DNA of 64,000 nt from the NCBI RefSeq assembly GCF_901538265.1, contig NZ_LR593886.1, forward strand, positions 4,299,738-4,363,737. Reading direction: 5' to 3'. Positions 51,401 to 60,679 of this stretch are shown here, piece after piece. A model generated the notes under the pieces. It worked only from the letters and a program-made list of their open reading frames with translations, was not told the origin of the DNA and made no database searches. The position numbers and the translations under genes are program-made. This DNA is from Gemmata massiliana (lineage in GTDB: Bacteria; Planctomycetota; Planctomycetia; Gemmatales; Gemmataceae). Numbering within the stretch: the stretch's first letter is position 1; every line of letters begins with the position of its first letter.

Positions 51401-54270
51401 ACGAGATGATCCGGAACCTCCGCGACACCACCCAGAAGAACACGGAGCAGGACTGGCTGAAGACGAACCTCGCCAAGTTCAGCCGCATGCTCCAGGGGCA
51501 GCGCGACCTGACGAACGTGGGGCGCATGGTGCTCTCGGAACTGTGTCCCGTGGTCGCGGCGCAGCACGCGGAGTTCTACGTGTTCGACGGGGCCACCGAG
51601 ACGCCGCAACTCAACCTGCTCGCGAGCTACGCCTCGGAGGGTCGGGAGTCGAGCGGCAAGCGGATCGGATTGGGGCAAGGGCTGGTCGGTCAGTGCGCGA
51701 TGGACAAACAGAAGATCCTGCTCGACAACCTCCCGCCGGAGTACATCCGCATTTCGTCCGGCCTCGGTTCGGCTTCGCCTCGCAGCGTGCTCGTGTTGCC
51801 GCTCATCTTCGAGGGCCAAGCCCGTGGCGTGCTCGAACTCGCCTCGCTCGGCGGCTTCAATCCCACGCACCAGGCGTTCCTCGAACAGCTCACCGAGTCC
51901 ATCGGGATCGTGCTCAACACGATCGAGGCGAACATGCGAACGGAGGGGCTGCTGAAACAGTCCCAGTCGCTCGCGCAACAGCTCCAGACGCGCCAGGAAG
52001 AACTCCAGAAGACGAACGAGGAACTGCAAGAGAAGTCGCACTCGCTGGCCCAGCAGAACCAGGAGGTCGAGCGGAAGAACACGGAAGTCGAACAGGCCCG
52101 GCAAGCGCTCGAAGACAAGGCCAAGCAGCTCGCGCTGACGTCGAAGTACAAGAGCGAGTTCCTCGCGAACATGTCGCACGAGCTTCGTACCCCGCTCAAC
52201 AGCCTGCTCATTCTCTCCGACCAATTGTCCAAGAACCCCGACGGAAACCTGACGCCCAAACAGCAGGAGTTCGCCAAGACGATTCACTCGTCCGGGAACG
52301 ACCTGCTCATGCTCATCAACGACATCCTCGACCTCTCGAAGATCGAGTCGGGTACCGTGGTGGTCGATGCCAGCGACCTGCGGCTCGACGACCTCCAGGG
52401 GTACGTCGACCGCACCTTCCGTCACGTCGCGGAGAACAAGAACCTGGAGTTCCGGACGCACTTCGATCCGCGGCTCCCGCGCAGTATTTACACGGATGCT
52501 AAGCGGCTCCAGCAGATCATCAAGAACCTGCTCTCGAATGCGTTCAAGTTCACGCACCACGGCGAGGTGACGCTCACGGTCGCACCGGCCGAGGGCGGGT
52601 GGAACCGCGAGAACGAGGACTTGAACCGCGCCGCGGGGGTGCTCTGCTTCGCGGTGGAAGACACCGGCATCGGCATCCCGTCGGACAAGCAACTCATCAT
52701 CTTCGAGGCGTTCCAACAGGCGGACGGGAGCACCAGCCGCAAGTACGGTGGGACGGGCTTGGGTTTGGCGATCAGCCGCGAACTCTCGCGGTTGTTGGGC
52801 GGCGAAATTCGACTGTCGTCGATCCCGGGCCGCGGGAGCACGTTCCACTTCTTCCTGCCGCTCACCTACACGCCGTCGCGCCCCGCCCGAAAGGGAACTG
52901 CGATGAGCGAATCCGGGGCCACCAATGCCGGCCCGCAGGCCCGCATCGAAGGGCCGTTCGCGGGTGTCGGCACCTATGCTCGCACAGCACCCGCGCTGTT
53001 AGCAGGTCTATCGGAACCGGAGCCGGAAGCCCCCGAACAACTCGTCAACGAGTACGGGGACGACCGGGACGACATTCGTGCCGGGGACCGGGTGCTACTG
53101 ATCGTCGAGAACGATATCGGGTTCGCTCGGTTCCTGCTCGACTCGGCCCGCGAGAAGGGATTTAAGGGATTGGTGACTTCTCTCGGCGCTTCGGCCCTGG
53201 CGCTCACGCGCGAGTACGACCCGGACGCGATCTCCCTTGACCTCCACCTCCCGGACATCGACGGCTGGCGCGTGCTCGAGCGGTTGAAGAAAGACCCGGC
53301 CACGCGGCACATCCCGGTGTGCGTCATCAGTACCGATGATTCGCGCGACCGGGCGCTCGCGTCCGGGTGCCTCGCGTTCCTGGACAAGCCGATCCAGAGC
53401 CGCGAGGTTCTCGACGGGCTGCTCGACCACCTGACCGAGTACACCGGGCGCCCGGTCCGGCACCTGCTCGTTGTGGAACCGAACCCGGCGCGCCGGGAAC
53501 AGATTCAAACGCGACTCGCCGACCCCGAAGTGCTCATCACCGCCGTCTCTGATATTGGCGCGGCCCGGAGTGCCGTGTCCGACCGGCCGACCGACTGCGT
53601 CGTACTCGGTCCCGGAACCGGGGACGCGGTCGAGGAGCTTCTCGGCGCCCGCGGGCCGTTCGCCCGTACCGATCGGGTGGCCTCGCGGATGCCCGTGATT
53701 GTGTACACGGACGGGACCGAGGGGGGGCCGTCCGATGCGGCCCTCCGGCGCGCGGACGACGTCTGCACCGTCCGCAAGGCGCACTCGCCGGCCGTCCTGC
53801 TCGACCTCGCGACATTCTTCCTCCATCGGCCGCTCGCGAAGTTGCCGGAAATCCAGCGCCACCAGCTCAGCGAACTGGACCAGACGGACAAGATCCTCGC
53901 GGGCCGCAAGGTGCTGATCGTGGACGACGACATGCGGAACATTTTCGCGCTCTCGACGATCCTCGAAGAACACGACATGGTGATCGTGTCCGCCGACAAC
54001 GGCCGGGACGCGATCCGGATGCTCCAGACCGACCCCGGGGTGGAAATCGTGCTCATGGACATCATGATGCCCGAAATGGACGGGATGGAGACGATGCGCG
54101 AGGTTCGCAAGATCCCAAACCTGAAAAATCTGCCGATCGTGGCGGTGACGGCCAAGGCCATGAAGGGCGACCGGGAGAAGTGCATCGAGGCCGGGGCGTG
54201 GGACTACCTGTCCAAGCCCGTGGACCCCGAACAGTTGCTCGCTGTGTTACGGGCGTGGTTGCACCGCTGA
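48481..54270 (+). CDS. giant poly-HAMP hybrid histidine kinase
   Basis: A 1929-residue soluble kinase without membrane segments. Residues about 60-980 are tandem HAMP domains in 92-residue pairs: ten blocks like [20 protein letters not shown] and nine like [19 protein letters not shown], so about 20 HAMPs. Then GAF (about 1000-1150), a coiled coil (1155-1220), HisKA ([17 protein letters not shown], near 1230) and HATPase (to about 1460, [19 protein letters not shown]). Three receivers follow: near 1536 (acceptor in [12 protein letters not shown]), near 1660 (degenerate, acceptor site reads VVLGPGTGD) and near 1809 (intact, [12 protein letters not shown] and LSKPVD). The layout resembles fungal group III (Nik1-type) poly-HAMP kinases, known for osmosensing; its signal here is unknown. 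Confidence 0.93.
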   Translation: MSTVLEPVTNGTEMNALLGALNALRHGRSGVRLPQDWTGVAGKVADAFNDVVEQNERMAEELARLSRVVGKEGKLSQRLSLGDVGGFWRESVGSVNDLIDDLVHPTIETARVIGAVAQGDLSKTMALDIDDRPLQGEFLRTAKTINTMVDQLGSFASEVTRVAREVGTEGKLGGQAKVKGVAGTWKDLTDSVNGMAANLTAQVRNVAEVTTAVAKGDLSRKITVDVKGEFLELKNTINTMVDQLRSFASEVTRVAREVGTEGKLGGQARVEGVSGTWKDLTDSVNGMAGNLTTQVRNIATVTTAVANGDLSRKITVDVKGEILELKNTVNTMVDQLSSFASEVTRVAQEVGTEGQLGGQADVKGVAGVWKNLTDSVNFMAGNLTSQVRNIADVTKAVAAGDLSRKITVDVKGEILELKNTVNIMVDQLSSFASEVTRVAREVGTEGKLGGQADVKGVAGVWKNLTDSVNFMAGNLTAQVRNIAEVTTAVATGDLSRKITVDVKGEILELKNTVNIMVDQLSSFASEVTRVAREVGTEGKLGGQADVKGVAGVWKDLTDSVNFMAGNLTSQVRNIADVTKAVAAGDLSRKITVDVKGEILELKNTVNTMVDQLSSFAAEVTRVAREVGTEGKLGGQADVRGVAGTWKDLTDSVNGMARNLTSQVRNIADVTKAVAAGDLSQKITVDVRGEILELKNTVNTMVDQLRSFASEVTRVAREVGTEGKLGGQADVRGVAGTWKDLTDSVNFMAGNLTSQVRNIAEVTKAVALGDLSRKITVDVKGEILELKNTVNTMVDQLRSFAGEVTRVAREVGTEGKLGGQAQVEGVAGTWKDLTDSVNGMAGNLTAQVRGIAKVVTAVANGDLQRKLTVAAKGEIAELAETINEMIGTLATFADQVTTVAREVGVEGQLGGQAKVPGAAGIWKALTENVNQLAANLTTQVRAIAEVATAVTKGDLTRSITVEAQGEVAALSNTINEMIRNLRDTTQKNTEQDWLKTNLAKFSRMLQGQRDLTNVGRMVLSELCPVVAAQHAEFYVFDGATETPQLNLLASYASEGRESSGKRIGLGQGLVGQCAMDKQKILLDNLPPEYIRISSGLGSASPRSVLVLPLIFEGQARGVLELASLGGFNPTHQAFLEQLTESIGIVLNTIEANMRTEGLLKQSQSLAQQLQTRQEELQKTNEELQEKSHSLAQQNQEVERKNTEVEQARQALEDKAKQLALTSKYKSEFLANMSHELRTPLNSLLILSDQLSKNPDGNLTPKQQEFAKTIHSSGNDLLMLINDILDLSKIESGTVVVDASDLRLDDLQGYVDRTFRHVAENKNLEFRTHFDPRLPRSIYTDAKRLQQIIKNLLSNAFKFTHHGEVTLTVAPAEGGWNRENEDLNRAAGVLCFAVEDTGIGIPSDKQLIIFEAFQQADGSTSRKYGGTGLGLAISRELSRLLGGEIRLSSIPGRGSTFHFFLPLTYTPSRPARKGTAMSESGATNAGPQARIEGPFAGVGTYARTAPALLAGLSEPEPEAPEQLVNEYGDDRDDIRAGDRVLLIVENDIGFARFLLDSAREKGFKGLVTSLGASALALTREYDPDAISLDLHLPDIDGWRVLERLKKDPATRHIPVCVISTDDSRDRALASGCLAFLDKPIQSREVLDGLLDHLTEYTGRPVRHLLVVEPNPARREQIQTRLADPEVLITAVSDIGAARSAVSDRPTDCVVLGPGTGDAVEELLGARGPFARTDRVASRMPVIVYTDGTEGGPSDAALRRADDVCTVRKAHSPAVLLDLATFFLHRPLAKLPEIQRHQLSELDQTDKILAGRKVLIVDDDMRNIFALSTILEEHDMVIVSADNGRDAIRMLQTDPGVEIVLMDIMMPEMDGMETMREVRKIPNLKNLPIVAVTAKAMKGDREKCIEAGAWDYLSKPVDPEQLLAVLRAWLHR
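48922..51400 (+). repeat. tandem 276-bp coding repeats (HAMP pairs)
   Basis: The word ATGGTCGACCAGCTC or close variants recurs every 276 bp (48922, 49198, 49474, 49750, 50026, 50302, 50578, 50854). Units are nearly identical in DNA, including silent positions, between about 49400 and 50900, and diverge towards both ends. This points to recent in-frame duplication or gene conversion within the kinase gene. Confidence 0.9.
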
Positions 54271-54397
54271 TGTTTGGTCATTCGTCCCTGGTCACGCGGG
54301 TTCGGTCCGCCGTCGGTTCGGGTGCTGATCCCGAATGTCGGTTGACCAAACTCCGGTGACCAATCACTATGGACCGATGACTATGGACCCACGACCC

Positions 54398-56500
54398 ATG
54401 ACCGCGACCGGCGAACCAACGAACGTCCTGGTGGTTGATGATTTGCCGGAGAAGATTCTGGTTTATCGCACCATTTTGGGAGAGCTGAACCAGAACCTGA
54501 TTACCGCCGGGTCCGGCGAAGAGGCGCTGCGCGCGGTGCTCGCCTACGACTTCGCGGTGATCCTGCTCGACGTGCAGATGCCCGGCATGAACGGGCTGGA
54601 AACCGCGTCACTGATCCGCCGACGGAAGCGCTCGGCCCACACGCCGATCATTTTCCTGACCGCGTTCGCCGACGAGGTACGGGCGACCGAGGGGTACGCG
54701 CAGGGCGCGGTGGACTACATCACCACCCCAGTGGTACCGGCGATTCTGCGTGCGAAGGTGCGGGTGTTTGCCGACCTGTACCGTATGACCCAGCAGGTGC
54801 GCCGACAGGCCGAGGAGCGGATCGCGCTGGCTGAGGAGCGCACGCGGCGGGCTGCCGCCGAAGAAGCCAACCAGCGCCTCGCGTTCCTGACGCACGCGGG
54901 GGCGGTGTTGGCCGGGTCGCTCGACCAGAGCGTGATCGCCCAGGACGCGATTCGACTCTCCCTCTCGTACTTGGCCGACGCCGCGGTGCTCGTGACGGTT
55001 CCTGTAGACGGCCGGGATTCGCGTGTTCTTCGGGGGCGGAACAGTTCGAGTGGTTCCATTTTGGAAACAGATTTGGAACGCGCCGTACTGGGTCATGAAC
55101 TCGACAGTGCGGTGGACCAGGCCACCTCCGAGAACGCGACCATTCCGCTCTCGGAGACGGTTCTCGCCGTCCCGCTGCGTGTGCGCGGGCAGGTCACTGC
55201 TGTTCTCGGGCTTTCGCGCCAGCAAACCGGGCGCTCGTTCCCCGCGGCCGACATCGCCGTTGCCGAAACGCTCGCGTCCCGGGTCGCGATGGCGCTCGAA
55301 AACGCTCGGCTCTACCACGAGGTTCAACAAGCCGACCGCCAGAAGAACGAGTTCCTTTCGATGTTGGCCCACGAACTGCGGAACCCGCTCGCACCGATTC
55401 GGAACGCCACCGAGGTTCTGAACCACGACGGGATCGACGCGGACCGCATCCGGTGGGCACATGGGGTTATCGACCGCCAGTTGACCCACCTCGTTCGGCT
55501 CGTGGACGACCTGCTCGACGTGTCCCGGATCACGCTCGGGAAGATCCGGCTCGCGGTCGAACGGGTCGATCTGGAGACTGTGGTCACGCAAGCGGTCGAA
55601 GCCGTGCGTCCCCTGGTCGATAAGTTCCGCCACCAACTTGCTGTCGCGTTCCCCGGTCACCCGGTTCACGTTCAGGGCGACCCGACGCGGCTGATTCAGG
55701 TGTTCGCCAACCTGCTCAACAACGCGGCCAAATACACCGAACCGGGCGGACGTATCGATCTCACCGTTGAGGTCAAAGTGCCGCCAGCGGGCGACGGCTC
55801 ACCCGTTCCCGCACTCGCGGAGGTCCGCATCCGGGACACGGGGGTGGGAATCGCGCCCGAACTGCTCCCGACCGTGTTCGACCTGTTTACCCAGGCGAGC
55901 CGTTCCCTCGACCGGTCGCAGGGCGGATTGGGCATCGGGCTGACGCTCGTTCGCCGATTGGTCGAGATGCACGGCGGGTTCGTCGAGGCACGCAGTACGG
56001 GCATCGGGCACGGGAGCGAGTTTACGGTCTTCCTCCCGGTCGCGGAAACGCCACACGCGCCGTCACCGATCGAGGCGCCGAGTGGGGCACACAATCAGAA
56101 TGAACCCGCGCCGCTCCGGATCGTCATTATCGATGACAACACCGATGGGGCCGAGAGCTTGGCCGATCTGATCGGGCTGCTCGGTCATCAGGCCCGGACC
56201 GCATACGACGGTCCGACGGGAATCGACGTGGTTCGGGCTTTCGAGCCGGATATTGTTCTGCTCGACATCGGCTTGCCGGGCATGGACGGCTTCGAGGTGG
56301 CGCGTCGGCTTAGGAGCGATCCGGTTACTCGGGGCGCCACACTCATTACCATCAGCGGGTACGGCCGCGACGAAGATCGCGCGCTTTCTCGGGAAGCCGG
56401 GTGTGCGTACCACTTCGTGAAGCCGGTCGAGATTCGTTCACTCCAAACGATGTTCTCGGCACTGCGGTCCTCAATGCACAGCGGCACTCACGCGAGCTAA
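54398..56500 (+). CDS. hybrid histidine kinase, REC-GAF-HisKA-HATPase-REC
   Basis: A 700-residue soluble kinase. The N-terminal receiver has NVLVVDDLP and the acceptor Asp in VILLDVQMPGMNG, but its usual Lys is replaced (DYITTPVVP). GAF follows (about 150-315), then HisKA with LAHELRNPLAPIRNATEVLN, an ATPase with NLLNNAAKYTEPGG and GGLGIGLTLVRRL, and a C-terminal receiver with an intact set (VIIDDNTDG, VLLDIGLPGMDG, HFVKPV). ATG 54398 is preferred because the upstream stretch (from an in-frame ATG at 54335) consists of GACCAATCACTATGGACC-like low-complexity repeats. The layout is close to the kinase at 1195-3156. It follows the poly-HAMP kinase by about 130 bp on the same strand and may act with it. 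Confidence 0.9.
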   Translation: MTATGEPTNVLVVDDLPEKILVYRTILGELNQNLITAGSGEEALRAVLAYDFAVILLDVQMPGMNGLETASLIRRRKRSAHTPIIFLTAFADEVRATEGYAQGAVDYITTPVVPAILRAKVRVFADLYRMTQQVRRQAEERIALAEERTRRAAAEEANQRLAFLTHAGAVLAGSLDQSVIAQDAIRLSLSYLADAAVLVTVPVDGRDSRVLRGRNSSSGSILETDLERAVLGHELDSAVDQATSENATIPLSETVLAVPLRVRGQVTAVLGLSRQQTGRSFPAADIAVAETLASRVAMALENARLYHEVQQADRQKNEFLSMLAHELRNPLAPIRNATEVLNHDGIDADRIRWAHGVIDRQLTHLVRLVDDLLDVSRITLGKIRLAVERVDLETVVTQAVEAVRPLVDKFRHQLAVAFPGHPVHVQGDPTRLIQVFANLLNNAAKYTEPGGRIDLTVEVKVPPAGDGSPVPALAEVRIRDTGVGIAPELLPTVFDLFTQASRSLDRSQGGLGIGLTLVRRLVEMHGGFVEARSTGIGHGSEFTVFLPVAETPHAPSPIEAPSGAHNQNEPAPLRIVIIDDNTDGAESLADLIGLLGHQARTAYDGPTGIDVVRAFEPDIVLLDIGLPGMDGFEVARRLRSDPVTRGATLITISGYGRDEDRALSREAGCAYHFVKPVEIRSLQTMFSALRSSMHSGTHAS

Positions 56501-56515
56501 GTCGAAGTTTTCAAA

Positions 56516-56542
56516 CCGAATGCGCCGACTTGAGGCATTCGG
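56516..56542 (+). terminator. hairpin after the second hybrid kinase
   Basis: Perfect 8-bp stem CCGAATGC/GCATTCGG with an 11-nt loop, 15 bp after the stop, followed by ACGCCTTTGTGT. Weak T-tract; tentative terminator. Confidence 0.45.
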
Positions 56543-56757
56543 ACGCCTTTGTGTGGGCAGTGTCTTGTACTACACAAACTGATCCCACTCTGATTGCACA
56601 TATTTGATACGCGGATTCTACGCCGTAACTTCACACATTCACACATTCACTTTTTTGATACAGCGATTACGTTTAACTGTGCTGCAATGAAGGCATTTGA
56701 GCTGCACCGGGTCGTTTGCGGCCCGCGTCCCTATTTCCGAACACCCGAGGTCAGTAC

Positions 56758-57843
56758 ATGACTCCTCCTGCGAGTCGCCGGTCGGCATTTACGCTGATTG
56801 AACTGCTGGTTGTGATCGCCATCATCGCCATCCTCATCGGCTTGCTTTTGCCCGCGGTTCAGAAGGTGCGCGAGGCCGCCGCGCGGATGTCGTGCAGCAA
56901 TAACCTCAAGCAAGTGGGCCTGGCGCTCCACACTTACGAATCGGCCAACGGGTACTTCCCGACCAGTGGCGAAGGGAACAGCTCGACCGTTGGTGCGAAC
57001 GGCCCAAGTACCTGGATGGACGTTCAATCGACCATGACGCAGATCCTGCCGTACATTGAGCAAGATAACGTCTACAAGAACATCAATATCAGCAACCGAT
57101 ACAACTGGACCGGTAACGCGGCCGCGTTCAAGGTCAAGGTCAAGACGTTCCTGTGCCCGTCGAACGGCGCCTCGCAAGACGACCCCGAGGGGTTCGGCCA
57201 AACGGACTATATGCCCGTCGCCTACGTTGATATTGACCGGTCCACTGGTGTGCGCTGCACGGTCGGTGGCACGTGTGCCACGGAACGCGTCTCCGCTCTG
57301 TTGACGCTCCATTACGGTGCGGCGCCCGACCTTGCGGTTTCGGTCACGACCGCGAACCCGACTCACCTCTCGTACTACACGAAGATGAGCCCGCGCCGGG
57401 TGACCGGGGTGACAGACGGGACCAGCAACACGGTCGCGATCATTGAGGACGTGGGCAAGAACCACGAGTCGCTCTCGCCGTTCATGAAGGCTAACTACGC
57501 GGACAACTGCTCCGACTGCTCGAACAAGTCCCCGACCGGCCTGCGGAACAACTACCGCTGGGGGGAGCCGGACAGCGCGAACGGCGTCTCCGGGCCTCAC
57601 AACGACGGGGCGAACAAAGTGGCCCGGCTGAACAACAACGCGTCCCCGAAGGGCGGTCCGACGACCTGCCCGTGGTCGAACAACAACTGTGGCCCGAACG
57701 ACGAGCCGTTCAGCTTCCACAGTGGCGGTGTGCAAGCCGTGTTCGGCGACGGTCACGTTCAGTTCCTCCGCGATTCGATCTCGTTCCAGACGCTTCGGGC
57801 GATCATGACCGCCGATGGCGGTGACATCGCTAACTTGGATTGA
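56758..57843 (+). CDS. DUF1559 pilin-like protein
   Basis: A 361-residue member of the planctomycete-specific DUF1559 (SBP_bac_10) family. The pilin-type leader and helix [20 protein letters not shown] is followed by LLPAVQKVREAAARMSCSNN with LKQVGLALHTYESANGYFP. The family end is present: SFHSGGVQAVFGDGHVQFLR. GAGG precedes ATG 56758; an upstream in-frame start at 56716 is less likely. Processed by a prepilin peptidase and anchored in the inner membrane by analogy. A strong hairpin terminator separates it from a small lipoprotein gene, its usual kind of neighbour. Confidence 0.95.
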   Translation: MTPPASRRSAFTLIELLVVIAIIAILIGLLLPAVQKVREAAARMSCSNNLKQVGLALHTYESANGYFPTSGEGNSSTVGANGPSTWMDVQSTMTQILPYIEQDNVYKNINISNRYNWTGNAAAFKVKVKTFLCPSNGASQDDPEGFGQTDYMPVAYVDIDRSTGVRCTVGGTCATERVSALLTLHYGAAPDLAVSVTTANPTHLSYYTKMSPRRVTGVTDGTSNTVAIIEDVGKNHESLSPFMKANYADNCSDCSNKSPTGLRNNYRWGEPDSANGVSGPHNDGANKVARLNNNASPKGGPTTCPWSNNNCGPNDEPFSFHSGGVQAVFGDGHVQFLRDSISFQTLRAIMTADGGDIANLD

Positions 57844-57864
57844 GTACCTCGCGAGCTTTCCAAT

Positions 57865-57900
57865 CCGGCCACCGACCATAGTCGGTGGCCGGGTGTTTTT
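57865..57900 (+). terminator. strong intrinsic terminator after the DUF1559 gene
   Basis: Perfect 12-bp stem CCGGCCACCGAC/GTCGGTGGCCGG with a 4-nt loop CATA, then GTGTTTTT. It lies 25 bp before the next gene's ATG, so downstream expression must come from read-through or a promoter overlapping it. Confidence 0.9.
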
Positions 57901-57925
57901 CTCGACCCAACTCGGAGTTTTCATA

Positions 57926-58279
57926 ATGCGTGGTCTCATCCTTGCCGCTGCGATTACGGGGCTCTCCGTCGGGTGCGGCGGTGAAGTAAGAAGCCCACTC
58001 GGTGAACGCGCGATTGTCAAAGGGAAGGTGACGATATCCGGTCAGCCCGTTACTCGCGGCACTGTCGTCTACACCCCAACGGAAGATAACAAGGCCGACG
58101 AGCAAACCGGGCAAATCCAATCCGGGGAGTACACGACTTCCGTTTTCCCCGGGAAGTACAAGGTCTCGGTCACCGGGAATGGGTCCGTCCCGGCCAAGTA
58201 CAAATCGGCCCAGTCTTCCGATGTGACCATCGACGTGCCCAAGGGCGGGAAGACCGACGCGGACATCGATCTGAAGTGA
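57926..58279 (+). CDS. small lipoprotein with carboxypeptidase-regulatory-like fold
   Basis: A 117-residue protein with a signal and lipobox (MRGLILAAAITGLSVGCGG, Cys at 17) and a single beta-sandwich-like domain: VKGKVTISGQPVTRGTVVYT, then SGEYTTSVFPGKYKVSVTGN. This is the style of small lipoproteins that follow DUF1559 genes throughout planctomycetes. Probably surface- or periplasm-facing; possibly a binding or structural partner of the pilin-like protein. ATG 57926 puts the signal at the N-terminus. Confidence 0.85.
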   Translation: MRGLILAAAITGLSVGCGGEVRSPLGERAIVKGKVTISGQPVTRGTVVYTPTEDNKADEQTGQIQSGEYTTSVFPGKYKVSVTGNGSVPAKYKSAQSSDVTIDVPKGGKTDADIDLK

Positions 58280-58320
58280 TCCCCGCTCCGGCCGGTGGTC
58301 CGGTTGTTCGCCCTCACTCG

Positions 58321-58339
58321 GACGACCGGTCGTCTTTTT
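58321..58339 (+). terminator. terminator after the small lipoprotein
   Basis: Stem GACGA/TCGTC around CCGG, followed directly by TTTTTC. The stem is short, but the T-tract and position 41 bp after the stop support termination. Confidence 0.6.
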
Positions 58340-58435
58340 CATTGTGTTTTCTTGTCATCGGCTCGTTCGCCCAGGTACGATCGGGACATGAGCGGCGCCC
58401 GTCGCTCACACCTCCCGACGCCCGCGTGACCGCCG

Positions 58436-60667
58436 ATGAACAACGAAACGCCGCCCACCGGGACACTCGCCCCGGCGCTTTGGAGTTGCCCTGCGTGCCG
58501 TGCGAGTACCAGCGAGCAACCGGGGGGCTGCCCGAACTGTGGGGCCGCACTCGAGCGCAGCGCGTCACCCACGGAACCGGACCTCTCCACCCGGGAACGA
58601 CGCACCCTCACTCGCCTACTGTGGTTGGGCTTCGTGCTCGGGGTGCCACTTGTGGCCCTCGGGGTACTGAACGCGGTTAGCCCGGGAAGGCCGGTATCCG
58701 CGGCGCTGGGTGAGCGCGAGTTCCTGCTCCTCCAGGCGGTTTTGTGTACCCCGCTTGTGTTTGTGTGTGCCGCACCGATCTTCCGGCGCGCGTGGCGATC
58801 GATTCGAACCCGCCAACTCACCCTCGATACTCTTCTGGGACTAAGCACCGGGGCCGCGTTCGTTTACAGTTCAGTGGCCGTTGTGTACGCCTGGTCCGGC
58901 GCACAACCGCTGCAAGCGCGACCGAATACTACGGAACTCCGTCCCGAACTGGAGGGCGGCGTTCAGGCTGTGGCCCCGACTCAACACGGAACGGTCGATC
59001 CGTTCTTCGAGAGCACGGGGATGATCGTTCTTCTCGCGCTCGTGGCTCGGACGCTGGAATTACGCGCTCGCGACCGCGCGACGGCCGCGCTCCAACAACT
59101 CGCTCCACTGGTATCGAGAACCGCCCGGCTCCTGCTCCCCAACGGTACCGAAGAGGAGCGGGACGTCCAACTCGTGCGCCCCGGCGATCTCGTGCGGGTT
59201 CGTGCCCACGAGCGCGTTCCCGTGGACGGCGTTATCCGAGAGGGAATTTCCACGATCGACGAATCGATGCTCACAGGTGAATCGACGCGCGCGGAGCGGG
59301 GACCGGGTGGGCACGTGCTCGCCGGGAGCGAAAACGGCCTGCGCCCGCTCACCGTCGAAGCCACTCGCGCTGGTTCCGATACGGTCCTCGATCAGGTTTT
59401 GGGGCTAATCGGCCGGGCGCAACAGCGCCGTACCGCGTTCCAGCGCGCTACGGACCGGCTCGTGGCGTGGTACGTTCCTGCGGTGCTCGTAATCGCCTTC
59501 ATTACATTCATCGGATGGGCCAGTTTCGGTCCCGCGGGTGCGTCTCTGACATACGCGACCGTCTGTGCGGTCGGTGTGCTCGTTGTGGCGTGCCCGTGTG
59601 CGGCGGGGCTGGCCGGGTCCGTGGCCGTAGTGCTCGGCATGCGCCGGGCCACGCGCGCCGGGGTTCTGTTCCGCGACGCCGCAGCGCTGGAGCGGCTCGG
59701 TGCCATCGACACCGTGGTGTTCGATAAGACCGGAACGCTGACCGAGGGCAAACCGCGCTTGGTCGAAGTCGTTCCGAACATCGGCGTCACAGAGAGCCAG
59801 GTTTTGGGCTTGGCCGCCGCGGTCGAACGCGGGACCGAGCACCCGCTGGGGCTGGCGATCGTCTGGGAGGCAGTAAACCGCAAACTCGAACTGGTTCCGG
59901 CCGCAGACGTGGTGGGCGTACTCGGGAAGGGCGTTCGCGGGTCCGTCGCCGGGGAGCAGGTGTCGGTCGGGCGCCTCGGGTTCATCCAGGAGTGTGGCGC
60001 TCACAGCGAACTGATGCTCGGTGAAGCCGGTACGCACCGCCAGCGCGGGCACGTCGTCGTGTTCGTGGGCGCGGGGCGGCGGTGTGCGGGGCTGATTGTT
60101 TTCGCCGACTCGCTCCGCCCCAGTGCGGAAGAGGCGGTTGCGGATCTTCGGGCTGCAGGATTAAGGCTGCTATTGGTCACCGGGGATCATGCCGAAACCG
60201 CGAATGGAGTTGCCCAAACGATGGGGCTTGAGGAAATGGTGGCGGACGCGCTCCCGGTCGAGAAATTCGCTATCGTGCAAAAACTGAAAGGCGAGGGGCG
60301 CGTGGTGGCGATGTGCGGCGACGGGATCAATGACGCCCCGGCCCTCGTCGCGGCGGACGTGGGAGTCACGCTCGCGAGCGGCGCGCGGACCGCGATCAGC
60401 ACGGCCGGGGTGACGCTGGTGCGCTCGGACCTTCGGGCACTGGGGACCGCGCGGGAACTGAGCCGGGCAACAGTACGAACGATCCGCAGGAACCTGATCC
60501 TCGCGTTCGCTTTCAATGTGTTCGCGATCCCGATCGCCGCCGGCGTGTTGGTTCCGGTCGGTGGTGGGCTCATCAACTCCGTTTGGAGCACCGCGGCGAT
60601 GAGTATCGGCACCATCGCGGTGCTGGCGAATTCGATGCGGCTCGCACTTTATCCCGTTGGTAAATGA
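58436..60667 (+). CDS. copper-type (P1B) P-type ATPase with N-terminal zinc ribbon
   Basis: A 743-residue heavy-metal pump. In place of the usual HMA domain, the N-terminus has a zinc-ribbon-like Cys set (WSCPACRAS, GGCPNCGAA). Six or more transmembrane segments follow, with the transport motif ACPCAAGLAGSV (near 385; CPC as in copper pumps), the TGES loop (SMLTGESTRAERG), the phosphorylation site VVFDKTGTLTEGKPRL (near 430), the P1B His-Pro pair in GTEHPLGLA, and GDGINDAPALVAADVGVTL. It is expected to export or load Cu(I) across the inner membrane at the cost of ATP. Transcription is independent of the flanking genes. No copper regulator or chaperone is adjacent. Confidence 0.92.
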   Translation: MNNETPPTGTLAPALWSCPACRASTSEQPGGCPNCGAALERSASPTEPDLSTRERRTLTRLLWLGFVLGVPLVALGVLNAVSPGRPVSAALGEREFLLLQAVLCTPLVFVCAAPIFRRAWRSIRTRQLTLDTLLGLSTGAAFVYSSVAVVYAWSGAQPLQARPNTTELRPELEGGVQAVAPTQHGTVDPFFESTGMIVLLALVARTLELRARDRATAALQQLAPLVSRTARLLLPNGTEEERDVQLVRPGDLVRVRAHERVPVDGVIREGISTIDESMLTGESTRAERGPGGHVLAGSENGLRPLTVEATRAGSDTVLDQVLGLIGRAQQRRTAFQRATDRLVAWYVPAVLVIAFITFIGWASFGPAGASLTYATVCAVGVLVVACPCAAGLAGSVAVVLGMRRATRAGVLFRDAAALERLGAIDTVVFDKTGTLTEGKPRLVEVVPNIGVTESQVLGLAAAVERGTEHPLGLAIVWEAVNRKLELVPAADVVGVLGKGVRGSVAGEQVSVGRLGFIQECGAHSELMLGEAGTHRQRGHVVVFVGAGRRCAGLIVFADSLRPSAEEAVADLRAAGLRLLLVTGDHAETANGVAQTMGLEEMVADALPVEKFAIVQKLKGEGRVVAMCGDGINDAPALVAADVGVTLASGARTAISTAGVTLVRSDLRALGTARELSRATVRTIRRNLILAFAFNVFAIPIAAGVLVPVGGGLINSVWSTAAMSIGTIAVLANSMRLALYPVGK

Positions 60668-60679
60668 CCGGTACGGTCC

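Noticed and set aside
50707-52848. Long minus-strand open frame opposite the poly-HAMP kinase
   Set aside because: Antisense shadow with repetitive His/Arg/Val composition mirroring the HAMP repeats; no independent evidence.
56630-56660. Short tandem CACATT repeats as a regulatory site
   Set aside because: Only about two and a half copies of a simple word in an A/T-richer promoter region; no symmetrical site.
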